Notes: generated by a model from the sequence alone, not told the origin. 64,000 nucleotides of DNA from Oopsacas minuta (GCA_024704765.1 JAKMXF010000300.1:310001-374000), one strand, 5' to 3'; shown: positions 10,301 through 21,852, counted from the stretch's first letter. Numbers and translations are program-made.

Positions 10301-13300
10301 CTGATACTGCACCAAGCAGTGATAATAATAGTAACCCTAATATGCAGGACCGGACCATGCCGAAAATTATTCTATCCGGCAAACCAGCATACTATAAACG
10401 TACACAGAGCTTATCTTCAAACAGCTCTGACATTTCATCTGAAGATGATGACTGTGAAACTTCGAAAAGCGAGGATCCGAAAAAATCAATCTTATTAGAT
10501 ACGGATATTTACAAGTTTGTATATTCTCGCGAGGATATTTACAGTGTTCGCGATTCGATCGGGATGATGACTGTCCCAGACAAGATAAAAGCCTGGCCTT
10601 ATATCTACCTCCCTGAATCCTGGGAGCTGGAAGTATCTCCTATAAAGAAGAACAGAATTAGGAGCTCTAACTCTGAATCTATGGATACTCGTGCACGTCA
10701 CATAAATATAATAAATGAAGAGTTACGTAAGAATGAGATGGTGTTCTCTCCCCAGAGACGCTCATTTGTGCGGGGGTGTATCTATCCAGTGTCCAGTGCT
10801 CCCCCACGTTCCCCCTCCAACGTATACGAGTACGCCCCTAGTCCCCCTCTACACCATACGGAGGCTATGTCAGCTCGTGGTCAGAGGTATGTCCCGCCAC
10901 ATGAGAGGCCTGGTCCTCCCCAACAGGGCCCCGGCCCTAGACCCTCTATGCAGAAAGGTGTGCGTCCAGCTGATGTGGATGACAATTGGAGAGGGAGCCG
11001 TATGAGACGTCCAGGTAATGAAACCCGAGAGTATGAACAACATGGAGGCTACAGGAGACACATTACTTCAGAGGATGACCATGAACCGGAATGGATGATG
11101 TACGGTCCTCAGTCTTCTGCTGAGACGATAGAGCTCAAAGGACTAGGGGCACGATCAGGAGGTCGTGAAGGGAGACATAATCATAAACAAGATGACGAGG
11201 GACAGTTCTCTGACGAAGATACTCCAGAATGGCTGGAATTCGGTCCTGTCTCCCAAACAGAATGTGTAGAGCTGAGAGGACTCAGAGATGAAGCAGCTGT
11301 GAGACGGAAGTTCCTGAACTCTCAGGGACAAAGCAGTGGTGGTAGTGATGACTCAAACAGACAATCTACTTCTAGTCCAGAAGATGAACCTGAATGGGCT
11401 AATGTGGAGATGTCAGATTTATCGGGAAATAAAAAGAAACCTGAGCTACTTAATAATCTATTCGGTAATGTATCTCTTGTTCAGAATCCTACAATCTCTA
11501 AACCATTACCAGTACATACAATGACACTAGATCAACTGGAGCATAGCTGCTCTCCACAAACTGAGACTAGGATGCCATTTAATTCTAATGGTAACAATCC
11601 TATAAACATGATGATGGCTCCACGGGCTTTCAATCCAATGCAGCATAGTGAACTCAATAGTCACACTCCTCCCAATAGTACAGGTGTATTCCAGCAGTTG
11701 CTGACGTCACTACAGATGCAGAAGCAAGGTCAGGTTGGTATGAGACAGCAACAACCTGTATACAAAGATCATAACATGCATATGAATATGAATACACCCA
11801 CTCTTTCTCAAGGATCACTGACCAATCCATTGCAGGGAATATCTATGCCAGTTCAGCAGCCATTTCAATTACCAAACTCACAAATGTCATATCCTAAGGA
11901 GCATACTATTCAACAACAATTCCCACCCCTACAGCGTCCTATAATGCCACGTCCACCTTCAGAGATGTCACCTAACCCCCAGACAAACGAGAAGGTAGAA
12001 TCTCGCATTAGAGATCTATTCAAGGTTAAAGAAGCAATCATTCAGGAGCCATTGACTCAGGAAGAAAAGATAATTCTTATCAATCGTATTGATGAGAATA
12101 TCAAACAGCTGAGAGCCTTAGCTCTTAAACTGAATGATCCTAATTCCCAGCATGGTCCTATCAATCAAGCCCAACCGCCAATATCTCGACCTCAGTTAGC
12201 ATCACATACTCAGAACGAGGCAAACAAGTTGAATCATAATCAGATGAGTAGCATTCCAATCAATTTCCCTAACAACGCATCTCTTGCTCAGGCATCTAAC
12301 AAGATTTTCAGCAATCAGACTCCATCTCCACTCGCAAATAACTTTCAGCCTCCTAATATAAATACTCTCCAGAATCAACAACAACAACCGATCGCATTCT
12401 TACAACAACTCCTCAACCGAAATATGACATCTCGTCCTACTGACATGCAGTTACCCATGGTGGGAGCTATGGGGCGTGGTATAGCCCCTCCTTACAATTT
12501 CTCACAGCCCACAAATTATACACAGCGTCCCGCACAACAGCTGAGACCCGCACAGAAACCCATTGGTATGCAGGCAAACACTCCTATTTCAGATATGGGA
12601 CTGGGAGAGCATATATTTGGTCAAACAGCTGTAACCAAGGAACAGGCTCGCACTCTCCTTCAGATGCAAGGAGCTCCGCCTGTGCAACCGGCTATATCCT
12701 CTCCCCTGTACCATGGTACAGTACATACCCAAAAGTAGCTCTTGTTCTACGAAGTATTAACTAAACGCGTACAATCAAGGAATAACTTACAAACCAGTTT
12801 TATTGAGTGCAAATTCTGAATGTTTAAATTTTAGAGTACGTATACATCGATTGTTCTTTCTGTGGGGGGGGCTAAACTGGAGTTATATGTGTCTTGTTTC
12901 AACGTTTCTCTCTCTCTCTCTCTTTCTTTTCAGAATCCATACACATTACTTAATTACGTACAGTATAGTAGTTTTGTTCAATATGATTGATTCTATTATT
13001 AGACACGGATTCTCTAATTTTACGTGCAGCAAATCAGTTGTTATTATTTTCATCTTGATCGGACACTTTATTATAGTGTTTCTTCAGTTTATTTTGGGAT
13101 AATATTGGGTTATTGGGTGTATAAATAATTGTTAGTTTTTTTAATGATTTTGGCAAATTTACTATTTTCGTATTCTCTTTCTCTCTCTCTTTTTTTGTTT
13201 CTTCAGGTCTTCACCAGTGTGTCTCTATTCGCTATCCTAATAGGCCCATTGAATGGATTCCCACTTGTACTCCAATGGATCGCAGAGGCGTGGGTATCTC

Positions 13301-16300
13301 TCGGGAGATTAAATAAATTTCTATCAGTTCAAGAGCTGAATGAAGAACGGTATTATTCAATGCAGCAGCGTAAGTCTATTGTTTCATATGAGTCACGTTG
13401 GTAAATTGGGATTTCTCTGAATAATACGAATCATTATAATTCCATTTAGCTGATGATCCTAGTATCGTGTTAGCTGTACAGAGAGGAAAGTTTTCTTGGG
13501 ACTCTAATAAGAAGAATAAGAAAATAAGGGAAACAATAGAAAGACCAACTTTGAAGTGTATAAATGTGGTTATACACTCAGGACAGTTTGTAGGTATCGT
13601 AGGACAGGTTGGCAGTGGAAAGAGTTCAATATTCTCCGCACTCACTATGGAGTTGAATAAGAGAGAAGGATCCATTTATTGTAAGAGAATCTTTGATAAA
13701 GAATTGTAATATAATCACATTGTTTAATAGACAAACATTTGCGTGAAGGCTTCGGTATTGTATCACAAGAAAGCTGGATACAGCACGGTACTATCAGAAG
13801 CAATATTCTATTCGGTATGGAGTATAACGCTGATTTGTATGAGAGGGTGGTCAGTGCATGTGCTCTTCTCCCTGACTTTGCGCTAGCATACAATAGCGAC
13901 CTCACAGAAGTAAGAAAACATACTTAGAGTCCTACGAAATATAATTACTTGATAAAATTTAAGGATGCACATAGCAACAATCTTTGAACAGATAGAATGA
14001 AACCTCACCCAATTGTATATAGGCGATTATTATTGTATTTATATGTTATTTTATAGGTGGGTGAGAATGGAGTCAATCTTAGCGGCGGTCAAAAAGCGCG
14101 AATTAACCTAGCTAGAGCTTGTTACCAACAGAAACCATGCTTACTATTAGATGACCCGCTCTCTGCAGTAGATGCTAATGTTGCTCAGCACATACTAGCT
14201 AACTGTCTGCATAAACTGTTATCTCGTAAAACTAGGATTCTAATAACACACCGTGTAGAATTACTCAAATCTGTAGATGTAGTATTCGTAATTAATGAAG
14301 GTAAAGTAGTGACTGCGGGTTCCCCTGATAAAATCCTACCTTCTGTGGAGAGTAGTTTTGAAGTAGAAAGGATGAAAGGAGTAGTTAAGACTGATGAGAT
14401 TACAGAAGTAGTAGCGAATGATATTAACGGGGATGGAGCAGTATTAGTTAAGGAGGAAGAGAAATGTACTGGACCAGTCAAGTATGTTATTTTATAAGTA
14501 CAGTCAACTCCTGTAATAGGTCAAATTTTGTCCTAAACCGTTAAAGTAACATAAATTCGCGGTCCCTTGAGCCTTGATGTAACGTGAGTTGACTATTGTA
14601 GACATTTGTATTATAAGGGTATATCTATAGACCTAAAATCTACTGGTCATATTGGAGATCAATTGGACATGTATTCGCGTTCTTAATTCTACTCACAATG
14701 CTAATAATGGAATCTTCTAAGAGAATCACAGACGTTTGGCTATCCATATGGACAACAGCCAATATAACACAAAATCACACTAACAATAATATAAGCATAG
14801 TCCAGGTAAGTGATAGCTATAATACCCAATAATATTATTCCAGTAAATTTAATCAAGAACGTATATTATATCTAAGCTATATATCAATATCATACATTTA
14901 CAGGTTAAAATTTCTGACATTAGACATGTACGTATTAGCACTGGTAGACAGGTTTAACATAGAAGGTAAGAATGCATAATTAACAATGAAAAGCAGTAAC
15001 CTGTCTTGAACGGCGTAATACATAGAAAACATTGATAATAGTAAAACTCATCCAATCATTGTACCGTACGTATGTATAAGAATATTCTTATTTTGAAAGA
15101 GGGCAAAATGCTTCTAGGATACTTTTAGCCATTTCGATATTATTCTTCGCAATTCCGAATGCGCGTGCTATCTCATCCTCTGGATACCCAAGTGCCCTTA
15201 GCTCTTGTTTGGCTAGCTGGCTGTCCTCTTTCTTCATCGGAGCTTTCACAAGTTTGGGAGGGAGTGGTGGCATCAATACGTCCTCTTTTTTCATCTCAAT
15301 GATGTTCTGCGGCTTTAGGTTGATGTAATTGCTATCATTTGGTACTTCCATCTGATTTATAATTCTAGATATTGCAACGCCTTCATTAGAAAACGGATTA
15401 CTGAATTCTAATTCAGATAGTTGAGTTGGGGTGTCGTCCTTAAAAGGGTCTTGTTCAAGGAGTACCTTAGATTTAGGGTCTATGTCTAAATCATCCAAGA
15501 AGGGATTTCCTTCTGAAATGTTCCGTTTGAAATCTGGAGGATTCATAGCAGCTATATCTCTAGATTCGTCTATCTTTATCAAATCATTTGTTGGTATAGT
15601 AAATTGCGAATTTGTAATAGAGTTTTCTGAACATAAACTAGTTGGTGAAACTTGTTTATTATCAGAAAACGCTATTACACATTCTCCATTGACATCTGTC
15701 GCGATGACGTCAGCATACTTTAGTGTACGATTGCCTTCATCATGTATTCCCTGAAGGTCTCCATAGTTTGGATTTTGTAACACATCCACATCGATGTACG
15801 TGATCTTTTCTTTTTTATGCTCTTTCTTCTCAGTAGGGAGAAGTGATGTTTGTTGATGAGATAGTAAGATCGATTCCTCGTTTGTTTCATCTCCTATTTC
15901 TCGTCGGTTTGGGGAGCTATTCGTTTGTTTCAATACACTTTTCTTACTGATACTCGCATAGCCAGCTATTACTTGGTCTCCTTCATTCTGGATAGGAGCC
16001 TCACTGCTATCTATTATATTCTCAGTATCGAACTTTTGTAAGTTCTCTCGCTTCTTTAAACGAGTACATTTTTCAGTAGAAATGCTTTTGCTTCGTTCTC
16101 CTAAGTTTGGTAAATCATTTAGTTGTGCATTAGCCTCAGCTCCAGTAGGTTGCATACGTTTTGGATCATATACACTGTTTATTCGTCGACCTCCTCTACT
16201 TGGAAGGGGTGGTGGAATTGTTTTTCCTTCAGTGTGAGTCTTATTTTCGGTAGACCTTACTCGAATTACAGGTGAATCATCACTATTTTCATCAAGTAAG

Positions 16301-19300
16301 GAATTTGGTTCTTTTGGAAGGGGACGTGATGTCTTAACCCCGGGACCGTTCCTCCCATTAGACTCGTAATCTGCATCAGGAACAGCTGAGTATTCCGCAT
16401 CGATATGAAAAGGGTCTACAACGATGTTACAGCTGTCTCGAATATCTTCACGACAGAATGGGCATTTTGTGCCTCCGCAATCCACCCATGAATGTAGACA
16501 CTCCTGACACATTAAATGACCACATGGCTCTAGCTTAACATCTTTGTTCCTTTCAGCACATATCTTACATAACTGGAAAGTTGTCCCGATTTCGCAGTAT
16601 ATATCATACTGCTCTTGTGTTACACGGATATGATCTTTGGAGGTGACAGTAACTGCAGCTCTCAGATCAGGATTATGGTCTTCACCATTGGGATAAAGAT
16701 AGAACCCCTCCTGAGAGCCTTCTAACAGTGCTTGTATGAGGGATTTGTTCTGTGGAATTGTCTGTAAGATGTTACCGTCATGTGTGACGTAACCAATTGC
16801 CCATTGTCCCAATCGTGTACAGGAGAGACGGAAAATATAAGTTCCCGGTTTGTTTATGAATTCGGTTAGTCTAGCTTTGACTTCGTCGTAAGTTAGAAAC
16901 GCTTTATAGCCAACATGCTTGACTACTAAGTTATTCCAGTTCACAAGGATATTAGGCCAAGGTTGGAAGAGACGGGTGAATACGTCAAACTCGAATACTG
17001 AGATGTGGTCGCTGTGTGAAAGGTCCATAGTTGTTTTGAGAGCTGAAGCTTCCATTTGGTCGTTAATCTGGTGGACTAATTCTAATTTTGCTCGGAAATC
17101 GGACCAGGTTACGAGAGGCTGTCCGGGGAAATGTGTGTGCCAGAAATCAGCTGCGTCTGCTTTGGTTATGCGAAAATCTACGCCTAAGAATTTCCCGCTT
17201 GGCGGTGGAAACATTGCCTTCAGCTCTGTAGCCATGTGACTGAATATAAGACTCATTTTAGTTAGCGTCCGTCTTGATTCGCTTGTCTCTATGTAGATCT
17301 GATCTTTAGCTGTAGAGAACAGTTTTATAACTTGCTTACATTTTGTGTTGAAGTTCTCGATAAAAACTTGAAAATAGAAGAACTCTGCCAGCGAATTTGG
17401 TTCGCTTTCGTAAGCATGCATGATTAGTTTCAGATGTTGGTACGTATCTGGTAAGATGTCAAGTATAAAAGGAGGGCTATTCTTCAGAGACATTTTTCTG
17501 TTGGAACACAGAGTTACAACTTTATCCATACTCTTCCATAACCTCTCGACATGACGCTTTTCAACCGGTTGATATTTTGGTATTGCTCCTGCCCCGTTAG
17601 TTGCATTTGGTGCTGCTCCTTTGAGTCGATCAGATGCTGATTGGAAAAACCCCCTCAGTCCGTTCAAAGCTTTATTTCCTTCCATCATTGCCATTTGAGT
17701 TTGTAACTCGCTATCAAAATTTATTGTTAGTCAAGATATTGGGAGTAATACACGAATTAGGCATAAGCCTAAACCATACACTATTCCCCACATTTATGGT
17801 ATAAGATTTCTCCGTTTTAGTAAGACATATATTGGAGGATATTTGATCCCTTGACATGAAATATTTGAGATACAAACTAAAGGGTTATGAACAAAATGAA
17901 TTTACAAATTATTTCATTGTACCCAAAGCCTTGCAGTTTTCATTGTTTCAGAGTTCTGAATTGATAAATGTTAATTCTTACAAGTGACTGTTCTTTTATG
18001 TCGAATGTAGAATAAAGTTGTTTCTGTGAAACCTAAATGAAGCCTTAATTGGTATAATTATCTACATAGCTGCAATACTCGAGTTACTCCATTTGTGTTA
18101 TGCGTCAGGTTTGACATTAGCCATTTTACCACTTTCTATTAACGTATATTATGTGTTTGTATGTTAATGCTACTCTCCATCATGATTTATATCATTGCAT
18201 TTTGCACACACGAGCTATCGAGTTGTTGGTGCTTGCTGGATTTATGATTACCTTATATTACTTACGATAACACAGTATTTCATTATTCCTTAGAATTTAT
18301 AATATGGTTAATAAATCTCTTTATATTCATATCAATGATTACGTGGTCAATTTACGGAGATTGCCTAATCAGTGCTTCAACCACGATATATTGCTTGATT
18401 TTACTGAGAGCAACTTGGATACCTACTATGTATATATTCTAAGTTTTGTCCAATTGTCCATTTACAATCATGCCCGAATTCCAGGCTTATTGTGTATTTT
18501 GCTATTGCTAGTATGGGTAAGACTTCAAAAGACAAACGTGACATATATTATCGCTTAGCTAAAGAAGAAGGATGGAGAGCTCGTAGTGCTTATAAATTAT
18601 TACAAATTGATGACCAGTTTAAGATTATTGAAGGTGCGAAGAGAGTTGTTGATCTATGTGCTGCTCCTGGTAGCTGGTCACAGGTACTATCCCGTAGATT
18701 GAGACCTGATCAAGATCCTAGTGTTAAAATTGTAGCTGTAGATCTACAAGCAATGTCTCCATTACCTGGTGTAACTCAATTACAGGGTGATATAACTTCT
18801 GAGGTAACAGCTAATGAGATTATAGCCCATTTTGAAGGAGCACATGCAGATGTTGTTGTATGTGATGGAGCACCTGACGTAACAGGAATACATGATCTGG
18901 ATGAGTATATACAAGCACAGTTGTTACTAGCTGCGCTTAATATCACTACACATGTGTTAAAACCGAATGGAGCATTTGTAGCAAAGATATTTCGCGGGAA
19001 AGATGTTTCGCTTCTCTTTATGCAGCTTCAGTTATTCTTCAAACATGTAAGCTGTGCAAAACCGCGAGCTAGCAGAAACTCAAGCATTGAAGCATTTGTA
19101 GTCTGCCAGAACTATTCACCACCTGATGGGTACATCCCCAATATGGCTAACCCCCTGCTTAATCCTCAATCTTGTCCAGACTTCTCTCAGTTAGGAGGTA
19201 TAAATAGAGCAATTGTACCATTTGTTGTGTGTGGAGATCTCAACTGTTTGGATGCTGATAAGAACTATTCACTCGATGAGCTTGAAGATAGAGAATATAA

Positions 19301-21852
19301 ACAGCTGGAACCGACACAAGCACCTATTCATCCACCCTATGAAACAGCTCTTAATATGAAGAAATCTGGACAAGCTTGTATCCCACCACTGATAGATGAC
19401 GTCATCATAGAAGAGATGGTAGCATCTGATAACGAGTTTGAGGACGGGATACCTCTTGATATTCTCACAGAGCTATCGATCTCTCAAGAAATACAGCCTG
19501 ATCTAATCCCTGATCTACCTGATAACGAACCTTTACTTCCTCCCGACTTTCTTATTAACAAGTTATGAACCTCTTTATTTCATTTACTTATTTTGCTAGC
19601 TTTATTGATATAACGAATGATTTCTAATGATCATCCATGATTTACAATATTTTGACTGTACGTTTTTGTTAAGGTTATTCCTAAAATTCTGATTGACTGT
19701 ATCCCACTATTCTTATAGAGCACACAATCAGCTGATACGTTATACTATCTCAGTATATATGCCGGGTTAAGTATTGCTACATGTGTTGTTACTATCCTCA
19801 GAGCTGGATCATTTGCTATCGGTACATTCAAGGCTTCTAAACTCATACACTCTAAGCTTTATCATCAAATGACAAGAGCTACAGTATGTTCCTTAATTTA
19901 CAGAATTCTGTTACAAATAATTATTGGATAAATTATAGATCCTATTCTTTGACTCAACTCCTATCGGAAGAATTCTTAACAGATTTTCCTCTGATCTCTA
20001 CACAATTGATTTTGACCTTCCCTTCAATCTTAACATATTTCTGGCTCAGATATTCTCTCTCATTGGAGCTCTTATCATTACCATATATGGATTGCCTCTA
20101 ATTATAATTCTACTTCTCTTGCTCAGTGTGTTCTATTTCCTATTGCAACACTTCTACAGGAGAACTTCCAGAGAGCTGAAGAGGATCGCTAGCATTAGTA
20201 TGTCTCCTGTATATTCACATTTTACTGAGACATTCACTGGTATAGCTACTATAAAAGGAATGAGGTAATACATGTATTTATTGGAAATCGATTATTTGAT
20301 TTATTCCTGAATTTTACAGGGCTGCTGAGAGATTCTTCCTGAATAATATTGAGAATGTTGACAGGAATCAACAAGCTAATTTCACTTCTAATATTGCTTC
20401 TGGCTGGTTCCGTATTCGTATACAGGCTATATCTATTGTAGTTGTTACAGGTGTAGGGCTATTTGCTGTGTTGCAACATCAATTCTTATTACCAGTAAGT
20501 TAATGAGTAAGTAGACCCGAACATTAAATTCCGAAACCTCGGAATAACGATGACAACTTCTTTAACCGCCATTAAGAATAGAGATTATTATGAATACAGT
20601 GGAAACCTCTGCAAACAGAGTGAAAATCGATGGAATTCCTAGTCCTATACAAATGAACCGCCATAAACGAGGAATTTGGTAGAACAGGGTAGCATTTTCG
20701 GTGTCCCTGCTTCCAGTTTGTGGAGTTTACACTGTATTTTCAGGATTACGGCCAGCTGTAAATTGTAGAGCTATTCCCAATAAATTCAAATTGTTGTTTA
20801 GGTGAATCCAGGTCTGCTAGGTCTCGCTCTATCCTACGCAATTACCCTTACCGGTATACTGGGTAGTACAATAGAGACTTTCACTCAGTTAGAAATGCTT
20901 ATGGTAGCAATTGAGCGTATTGATGAGTATTCTAATAACACACCTGTTGAGAATATTCTAGCACTTGAACGCAAAGAACGTCATCATGAGTCAGTTACTT
21001 TAAACATTATATCAACCCGTGTATTTAATTGGTGCACTATTATAGGGGTAGAGTTATTTATTGGACTGCTCGTGCTCCCTCTGTTACTTTTGACAATGTT
21101 ACACTTGAATACAGAGAGGGGCTACCTCGAGCTTTGAAGGGAGTAACATTTCATTTGGATGCTGGAGAGAAATTGGGTGTAGCCGGTCGTACTGGTGCTG
21201 GTAAGTCAAGCTTGATAAGAGTATTGTTCAGACTGGTTGAGATCTGTGGTGGAAGGATTCTTCTTGATAACGTAGATATAATGGAGTACTCTCTACAAGA
21301 TTTGAGGACTAACTTAGCTGCTATCCCACAAGACCCGTTTCTGTTCAGTGGCACTGTAAGAGAAAATCTTTCTCCTGATACTAAAAGGTAACTTCATACT
21401 TTCACTAGTTTTTGTAATTGTTATTATTAATATATAATAGGTTTAATGATGGAGACTATTGGAGCTCACTTGAAGACACATATCTGAAAACAGCTGTTCA
21501 GAAAATGGGTGGACTTGATGCAAATGTCGGTATTGGTGGGAAGAAGTTCTCTGTTGGTCAAAAGCAGTTGTTGTGTTTAGCTCGTGCTATCTTGACAAAA
21601 CCGAAGGTTCTTTGTATCGACGAAGCAACTGCTAATATAGATTCTGAGACTGATACTCAAATACAAAATGTTATACAGACCAAATTCTATTACAGCACTG
21701 TTATCACTATAGCTCATCGTGTCAATACTATTCTACACTGTGATAAGATTCTTGTTATGGAGAATGGAAGAGTGGTAGAGTTCTCCACCCCTAAGGCCCT
21801 TCTAAACGATCCTAATTCTGGATTCTACTTGTTGGCAACTCAATCAATATAG
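7394..21852 (+). CDS. ABCC10: ABC transporter, ABCC10/MRP7 type, about 16 exons, hosting three nested genes
   Basis: Exons worked out from frame, phase and splice sites: 7394-7942, 8032-8483, 8537-8868, 8927-9243, 9338-9493, 13207-13369, 13450-13680, 13731-13909, 14057-14481, 14631-14805, 19719-19883, 19939-20264, 20320-20494, 20802-~20.98/21.02 kb, ~21.05 kb-21387, 21441-21852. The product is about 1,500 residues: an N-terminal TMD0, then TMD1-NBD1-TMD2-NBD2. NBD1 has Walker [10 protein letters not shown], signature LSGGQ and Walker B ending in Asp (LLLDDP), the usual degenerate ABCC site. NBD2 has GRTGAGKSS, a non-canonical signature FSVGQ and a catalytic Glu (CIDEAT). Linker and signature features fit ABCC10, an exporter of lipophilic anions. 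The exon 14/15 junction is unresolved: a short intron with length 2 mod 3 is needed, but I found no strong donor. The start could be 7394 or 7421. Introns 5 and 10 contain other genes. Confidence 0.87.
9262..9319. repeat. short inverted-repeat (MITE-like) remnant in ABCC10 intron 4
   Basis: The ends are perfect 7-bp inverted repeats (TAATGTA / TACATTA). The interior shares AACCTCCGCAAAC and GAGG..GTAGCATT with the larger element at 20595-20736, so it looks like an internally deleted copy of the same family. Confidence 0.5.
9494..10206. other. ABCC10 intron sequence upstream of the nested 4E-T gene
   Basis: AT-rich non-coding sequence between the ABCC10 exon 5 donor (GTAAGT at 9494) and the 4E-T start. 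It must hold the nested gene's promoter and 5' UTR. A 43-codon in-frame extension upstream of 10207 (from 10078) looks non-coding. I see no other feature. Confidence 0.5.
10207..12738 (+). CDS. EIF4ENIF1: eIF4E transporter (4E-T), nested in ABCC10 intron 5
   Basis: 843 residues from the ATG at 10207, one exon. 4E-T binds eIF4E, DDX6 and other P-body proteins to repress mRNAs. The eIF4E site at Y106 reads YSREDIY, a variant of the family YxxxxL-phi with Ile and Tyr at the last two positions. The conserved block VFSPQRRSF follows. A module of the form PEW..GP.S..E..(I/V)ELxGL occurs at 293-313 and again at 339-359, with a third weaker start EPEW at 394; in the family this block provides the IEL contact to DDX6. 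The rest is Gln/Pro/Asn/Met-rich low complexity as expected. I chose 10207 because the upstream extension is AT-rich and unlike the family. It lies wholly inside an ABCC10 intron on the same strand. Confidence 0.82.
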   Translation: MSDNSNNKTNDILPKFPYTAKPVTHSLRNNNSDTAPSSDNNSNPNMQDRTMPKIILSGKPAYYKRTQSLSSNSSDISSEDDDCETSKSEDPKKSILLDTDIYKFVYSREDIYSVRDSIGMMTVPDKIKAWPYIYLPESWELEVSPIKKNRIRSSNSESMDTRARHINIINEELRKNEMVFSPQRRSFVRGCIYPVSSAPPRSPSNVYEYAPSPPLHHTEAMSARGQRYVPPHERPGPPQQGPGPRPSMQKGVRPADVDDNWRGSRMRRPGNETREYEQHGGYRRHITSEDDHEPEWMMYGPQSSAETIELKGLGARSGGREGRHNHKQDDEGQFSDEDTPEWLEFGPVSQTECVELRGLRDEAAVRRKFLNSQGQSSGGSDDSNRQSTSSPEDEPEWANVEMSDLSGNKKKPELLNNLFGNVSLVQNPTISKPLPVHTMTLDQLEHSCSPQTETRMPFNSNGNNPINMMMAPRAFNPMQHSELNSHTPPNSTGVFQQLLTSLQMQKQGQVGMRQQQPVYKDHNMHMNMNTPTLSQGSLTNPLQGISMPVQQPFQLPNSQMSYPKEHTIQQQFPPLQRPIMPRPPSEMSPNPQTNEKVESRIRDLFKVKEAIIQEPLTQEEKIILINRIDENIKQLRALALKLNDPNSQHGPINQAQPPISRPQLASHTQNEANKLNHNQMSSIPINFPNNASLAQASNKIFSNQTPSPLANNFQPPNINTLQNQQQQPIAFLQQLLNRNMTSRPTDMQLPMVGAMGRGIAPPYNFSQPTNYTQRPAQQLRPAQKPIGMQANTPISDMGLGEHIFGQTAVTKEQARTLLQMQGAPPVQPAISSPLYHGTVHTQK
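12739..13206. other. 3' part of ABCC10 intron 5 with CT-rich tracts
   Basis: Non-coding sequence from the 4E-T stop to the acceptor of ABCC10 exon 6 at 13206. It holds two pyrimidine tracts, (TC)n near 12909-12930 and near 13180-13204, the second being the polypyrimidine tract of the splice acceptor. No canonical AATAAA for 4E-T is evident. Confidence 0.5.
14499..14600. repeat. TA-flanked inverted-repeat element (MITE-like) in ABCC10 intron 9
   Basis: A 102-bp element with imperfect terminal inverted repeats. The left end reads TACAGTCAACTC; the right end, read on the other strand, is TACAATAGTCAACTC. TA borders and the CAGT-type end are typical of Tc1/mariner-derived non-autonomous elements. 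No coding potential. Confidence 0.55.
15088..17694 (-). CDS. CBL: E3 ubiquitin ligase CBL, nested antisense in ABCC10 intron 10
   Basis: 868 residues in one exon. The N-terminal tyrosine-kinase-binding unit (four-helix bundle, EF hand, SH2-like; about 45-350) contains the phosphotyrosine pocket FRLSCTR. The linker keeps the regulatory pair in QEQYDIYCE, then comes a C3HC4 RING from C376 (CKIC) to about 416 that recruits E2. The long tail is Ser/Pro-rich with proline clusters ([18 protein letters not shown]) for SH3 domains, and ends in a UBA domain ([15 protein letters not shown]). CBL ubiquitinates activated receptor tyrosine kinases for endocytosis. One gene represents the vertebrate CBL/CBLB set. 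It lies entirely inside an intron of the opposite-strand ABCC10 gene and has no introns of its own. Confidence 0.94.
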   Translation of the reverse strand: MAMMEGNKALNGLRGFFQSASDRLKGAAPNATNGAGAIPKYQPVEKRHVERLWKSMDKVVTLCSNRKMSLKNSPPFILDILPDTYQHLKLIMHAYESEPNSLAEFFYFQVFIENFNTKCKQVIKLFSTAKDQIYIETSESRRTLTKMSLIFSHMATELKAMFPPPSGKFLGVDFRITKADAADFWHTHFPGQPLVTWSDFRAKLELVHQINDQMEASALKTTMDLSHSDHISVFEFDVFTRLFQPWPNILVNWNNLVVKHVGYKAFLTYDEVKARLTEFINKPGTYIFRLSCTRLGQWAIGYVTHDGNILQTIPQNKSLIQALLEGSQEGFYLYPNGEDHNPDLRAAVTVTSKDHIRVTQEQYDIYCEIGTTFQLCKICAERNKDVKLEPCGHLMCQECLHSWVDCGGTKCPFCREDIRDSCNIVVDPFHIDAEYSAVPDADYESNGRNGPGVKTSRPLPKEPNSLLDENSDDSPVIRVRSTENKTHTEGKTIPPPLPSRGGRRINSVYDPKRMQPTGAEANAQLNDLPNLGERSKSISTEKCTRLKKRENLQKFDTENIIDSSEAPIQNEGDQVIAGYASISKKSVLKQTNSSPNRREIGDETNEESILLSHQQTSLLPTEKKEHKKEKITYIDVDVLQNPNYGDLQGIHDEGNRTLKYADVIATDVNGECVIAFSDNKQVSPTSLCSENSITNSQFTIPTNDLIKIDESRDIAAMNPPDFKRNISEGNPFLDDLDIDPKSKVLLEQDPFKDDTPTQLSELEFSNPFSNEGVAISRIINQMEVPNDSNYINLKPQNIIEMKKEDVLMPPLPPKLVKAPMKKEDSQLAKQELRALGYPEDEIARAFGIAKNNIEMAKSILEAFCPLSK
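17695..18512. promoter_or_regulatory. probable bidirectional promoter between CBL and FTSJ1
   Basis: 818 nt separate the divergent CBL (-) and FTSJ1 (+) start codons, all inside ABCC10 intron 10. It must contain both promoters. I recognise no TATA box or other motif with confidence; an 84-codon frame at 18304-18558 looks random. Confidence 0.45.
18513..19568 (+). CDS. FTSJ1: tRNA 2'-O-methyltransferase FTSJ1/TRM7, nested in ABCC10 intron 10
   Basis: 351 residues from the ATG at 18513, one exon; human FTSJ1 has 329. The enzyme methylates ribose at positions 32 and 34 of the anticodon loop of several tRNAs. The RrmJ-type catalytic tetrad is complete: K28 (ARSAYKL), D118 (VCDGAPD), K158 (VAKIFRGKD) and E193 (SSIEAFVV). 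The SAM loop [11 protein letters not shown] is intact. The C-terminal 100 residues are acidic and less conserved, as in the family. A seven-codon upstream extension (from 18492) is ignored because [10 protein letters not shown] is the family start. It shares the host intron with CBL and lies on the host's strand. Confidence 0.95.
   Translation: MGKTSKDKRDIYYRLAKEEGWRARSAYKLLQIDDQFKIIEGAKRVVDLCAAPGSWSQVLSRRLRPDQDPSVKIVAVDLQAMSPLPGVTQLQGDITSEVTANEIIAHFEGAHADVVVCDGAPDVTGIHDLDEYIQAQLLLAALNITTHVLKPNGAFVAKIFRGKDVSLLFMQLQLFFKHVSCAKPRASRNSSIEAFVVCQNYSPPDGYIPNMANPLLNPQSCPDFSQLGGINRAIVPFVVCGDLNCLDADKNYSLDELEDREYKQLEPTQAPIHPPYETALNMKKSGQACIPPLIDDVIIEEMVASDNEFEDGIPLDILTELSISQEIQPDLIPDLPDNEPLLPPDFLINKL
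20595..20736. repeat. TA-flanked inverted-repeat element (MITE-like) in ABCC10 intron 13
   Basis: A 142-bp element whose ends are TACAGTGGAAACCTC and, on the opposite strand, TACAGTGTAAACTCC, continuing as GCAAAC / ACAAAC. TA at both edges suggests the target duplication of a Tc1/mariner-like transposon. No coding capacity. The best preserved copy of the family in the window. Confidence 0.7.

Noticed and set aside
12900-13206. CT-rich tracts as satellite DNA
   Set aside because: They are short; the second is simply the polypyrimidine tract of the exon 6 acceptor.
14905-14966. Possible extra ABCC10 exon (acceptor TTTACAG, donor GTAAGA)
   Set aside because: Exons 10 and 11 already join at phase 0 in register with ABCC10; including this piece would disturb the frame and has no homologous counterpart.
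18304-18558. 84-codon frame overlapping the FTSJ1 start
   Set aside because: It overlaps the conserved FTSJ1 N-terminus in another frame and has no family resemblance.
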